NCBI RefSeq assembly: GCF_051020985.1
Contig: NW_027475134.1
Location: forward strand, 4,278,001 to 4,342,000
DNA from: Nomia melanderi
Taxonomy: Eukaryota > Arthropoda > Insecta > Hymenoptera > Halictidae
Direction of reading: 5' to 3'
Length of the DNA: 64,000 nucleotides
Shown here: positions 62,336-64,000 of the stretch, in pieces
Position numbering within the stretch: the first letter of the stretch is position 1
Layout: every line of letters starts with the position of its first letter
Translations under genes and position numbers: made by a program
Notes under the pieces: generated by a model
The model's input: only the letters and a program-made list of their open reading frames with translations
Databases searched by the model: none
Told to the model about the DNA's origin: nothing

Positions 62336-64000
62336 GTAGCGGGAACGATCTCGGACCATCAGCGGCCGAGAAAACCACAGTCTCATGGGGCCGGACGCTT
62401 AGGGTCAGGGGAAATCCAATATATATCTGGTGATATCTCGGGTGCTATTAGAGATGGCGCAATAAACCAAAGTGAATTATCTGCAGGGGCCCCTGGCGCA
62501 TGAATCTGGGCTGCGGGAACGTCCTCGGACCTCCAGGGGCCGAGGAAACCACAGTCACATGGGGCGTGACACTCAGGGTCAGGGAAAATCCAATATATAT
62601 CTGGTGATATCTCGGGTGCTATTACAGATAGCGCAATAAATCAAAGTGAATTGTCTGTAGGAGGCCCTGGCGCATGAATCTGTGCAGCGGGAACGACCTC
62701 GGACCACCGGGGGCCGCGAAAACCACAGTCTCATGGGGCCGGACACGCAGGGTCACGGGAAAATCCAATATATATCTGGTGATATGTCGGGTGCTAATAC
62801 AGATAGCGCAATAAATAAAAGTGCATTGTCTGTAGGAGGCCCTGGCGCATGAATCTGTGCAACGGGAACGACCTCGGACCACCAGGGGCCGAGAAAACCA
62901 CATTCTCATTGGGCCGGACACTCAGGGTCAGGGGAAAATTCAATATATATCAGGTGATATCTCGGGTGCTATTAGAGATGGCGCAATAAACCAAAGTGAA
63001 TTATCTGCAGGAGGCCCTGGCGCATGAATCTGTGCAGCGGGAACGACCTCGGACCACCAGGGGCCGAGAAAACCAGTCTCATGGTGCCGGACACTCAGTG
63101 TCAGGGAAAAATCCAATATATATCTGGCGATATCTCGGGTGCTATTAGAGATAGCGCAATAAACCAAAGTGAATTATCTGCAGGGGCCCCTGGCGCATGA
63201 ATCTGGGCTGCGGGAACGTCCTCGGACCTCCAGGGGCCGAGACAACCACCGTCTCATGGGGCCGGACACTCAGGGTCAGTGAAAGATCCAATATATATCT
63301 GATGGTATCTCGGGTGCTATTACAGATAGCGCAATAAATAAAAGTGCATTGTCTGTAGGAGGCCCTGGCGCATGAATCTGTGCAGCGGGAACGACCTCGG
63401 ACCACCAGGGGCCGAGAAAACCACAGCCTCATGGGGCCGGACACTCAGGGTCAGGGGAAAATCCAACATGTATCTGGTGATATCTCGGGTGCTATTAGAG
63501 ATAGCGCAATAAACCAAAGTGCATTGTCTGTAGGAGGCCCTGGCGCACGAATCTGTGCAGCGGGAACGACCTCGAGCCACCAGGGGCCGAGACAACCACC
63601 GTCTCATGGGGCCGGACACTCAGGGTCAGTGAAAAATCCAATATATATCTGGTGATATCTCGGGTTCTATTACAGATAGCGCGATAAATCAAAGTGCATT
63701 GTCTGTAGGAGGCCCTGGCGCGTGAATCTGTGTAGCGGAAACGACCTCGGACCACCAGGGGCCGAGAAAACCACAATCTCATGGGGCCGGACGCTCAGGG
63801 TCAGGGGAAAGTCCAATATATATCTGGTGATATCTCGGGTGCTATTACAGATAGCGCAATAAATCAGAGTGCATTGTCTGTAGGAGGCCCTGGCGCATGA
63901 ATCTGTGCAGCGGGAACGACCTCCGATCACCAGGGGCCGAGAAAACCACCGTCTCATGGGGCCGGGCACTCAGGGTCAGGGGAAAATCCAATATATATCT

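Larger units (their letters stand above)
1..64000. repeat. Tandem satellite DNA array, 175-bp monomer, about 366 head-to-tail copies
   Basis: The same unit recurs every 175 bp over the whole window. Landmarks such as AATCAAAGTGCATTG, GGCCCTGGCGCATGAATC, GTCTCATGGGGCCGG and GGTGATATCTCGGGTGC are found once per unit. All units point the same way and nothing unrelated interrupts them. Following the phase along the window, I count twelve 1-bp deletions, two 2-bp deletions and two 1-bp insertions, a net shift of 14 bp in 64 kb, which gives about 365.8 units. No unit is inverted. Known families of this size (human alpha satellite about 171 bp, Arabidopsis about 178 bp) are centromeric, but a centromeric role here is only an inference. 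Species and chromosome position cannot be read from the sequence. Confidence 0.99.
57001..64000. repeat. Right-end satellite zone with most of the indels
   Basis: About 40 units. It holds both 2-bp deletions, one 1-bp insertion and three 1-bp deletions, far more indels per kb than the rest of the window. Subfamilies typical of this zone carry GGTTCTATTACAG with GCGCGATAAATC, GGGGCCCCTGGCGC with GGGCTGCGGGAACG, and CTCGAGCCACC with GGCGCACGAATC. Short copies lie 1,571, 2,448 and 4,021 bp apart. The array continues past the window end. Confidence 0.88.

Noticed and set aside
1..64000. Many open reading frames of 60-118 codons on both strands
   Set aside because: They are the same few frames repeated every 175 bp. 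The frame shifts by one base per unit, stops recur at fixed phases, and no known domain is seen. They are artefacts of the satellite.
1..64000. CRISPR array
   Set aside because: The repeats abut directly, are 175 bp long, and have no unique spacers or nearby cas genes.
1..64000. Telomeric repeats, rDNA spacer or retrotransposon inserts at array breaks
   Set aside because: No TTAGGG-like runs, no rRNA sequence, and no break in the 175-bp phase large enough to hold an insert. The largest phase change is 2 bp.

Overview
The whole 64 kb window is one uninterrupted satellite DNA array. A unit of 175 bp repeats head to tail about 366 times, always in the same orientation, from the first base to the last. 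I see no gene, RNA gene, transposon, unrelated insertion or orientation switch. This is the organisation of eukaryotic heterochromatin: long homogeneous arrays of a nucleosome-sized monomer are typical of centromeric, pericentromeric or subtelomeric blocks in animals and plants. I do not recognise the monomer and cannot name the organism. The consensus monomer is about 53% GC by hand count. It keeps eight CpG sites, an EcoRV palindrome, an alternating TA run and a small CTCGG/CCGAG dyad.

The monomers are not identical. Linked variable sites at the monomer junction define at least three common subfamilies: B, with T at the end of CTGTAGG and GCATTG; A, with GAATTA and a PstI CTGCAG site; and C, with GCATTACC. 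Rarer lineages also occur: a 174-bp variant, an 'AAGCCAAAGGG' variant, a TTTACCGCGGG variant, and a paired D/E module. The order of these variants is copied in long blocks, so the array has a nested, mosaic higher-order structure rather than one fixed higher-order repeat.

Layout. From 1 to 7.5 kb is a mosaic whose pieces recur further right. From 7 to 21.6 kb is a superstructure with copies about 7.0, 8.4, 8.7 and 8.9 kb apart, containing a 1,925-bp (11-monomer) block present in three copies. From 21.67 to 23.18 kb is a 700-bp (4-monomer) tandem duplication. From 23.2 to 28.65 kb is a more mixed zone. From 28.65 to 38.77 kb are two adjacent 5,075-bp (29-monomer) copies in which I noticed only seven mismatches. 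From 38.8 to 48 kb are rearranged derivatives, including a 2.83 kb block copied 5,599 bp away. From 48 to 64 kb the monomers are more diverged and most of the small indels of the window accumulate, with only short local duplications. That gradient suggests the left and centre are the actively homogenised core and the right end is older or nearer an array edge.

The copies differ from one another by whole monomers joined exactly in register. This is what unequal crossover or break-induced copying between misaligned repeats produces. There is no gene system here. The interest lies in the array's recombination history, in two precisely mappable in-register deletions, and in one sharply bounded foreign-looking patch inside two monomers. 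Block limits and mismatch counts were read by eye and are not from an alignment program.
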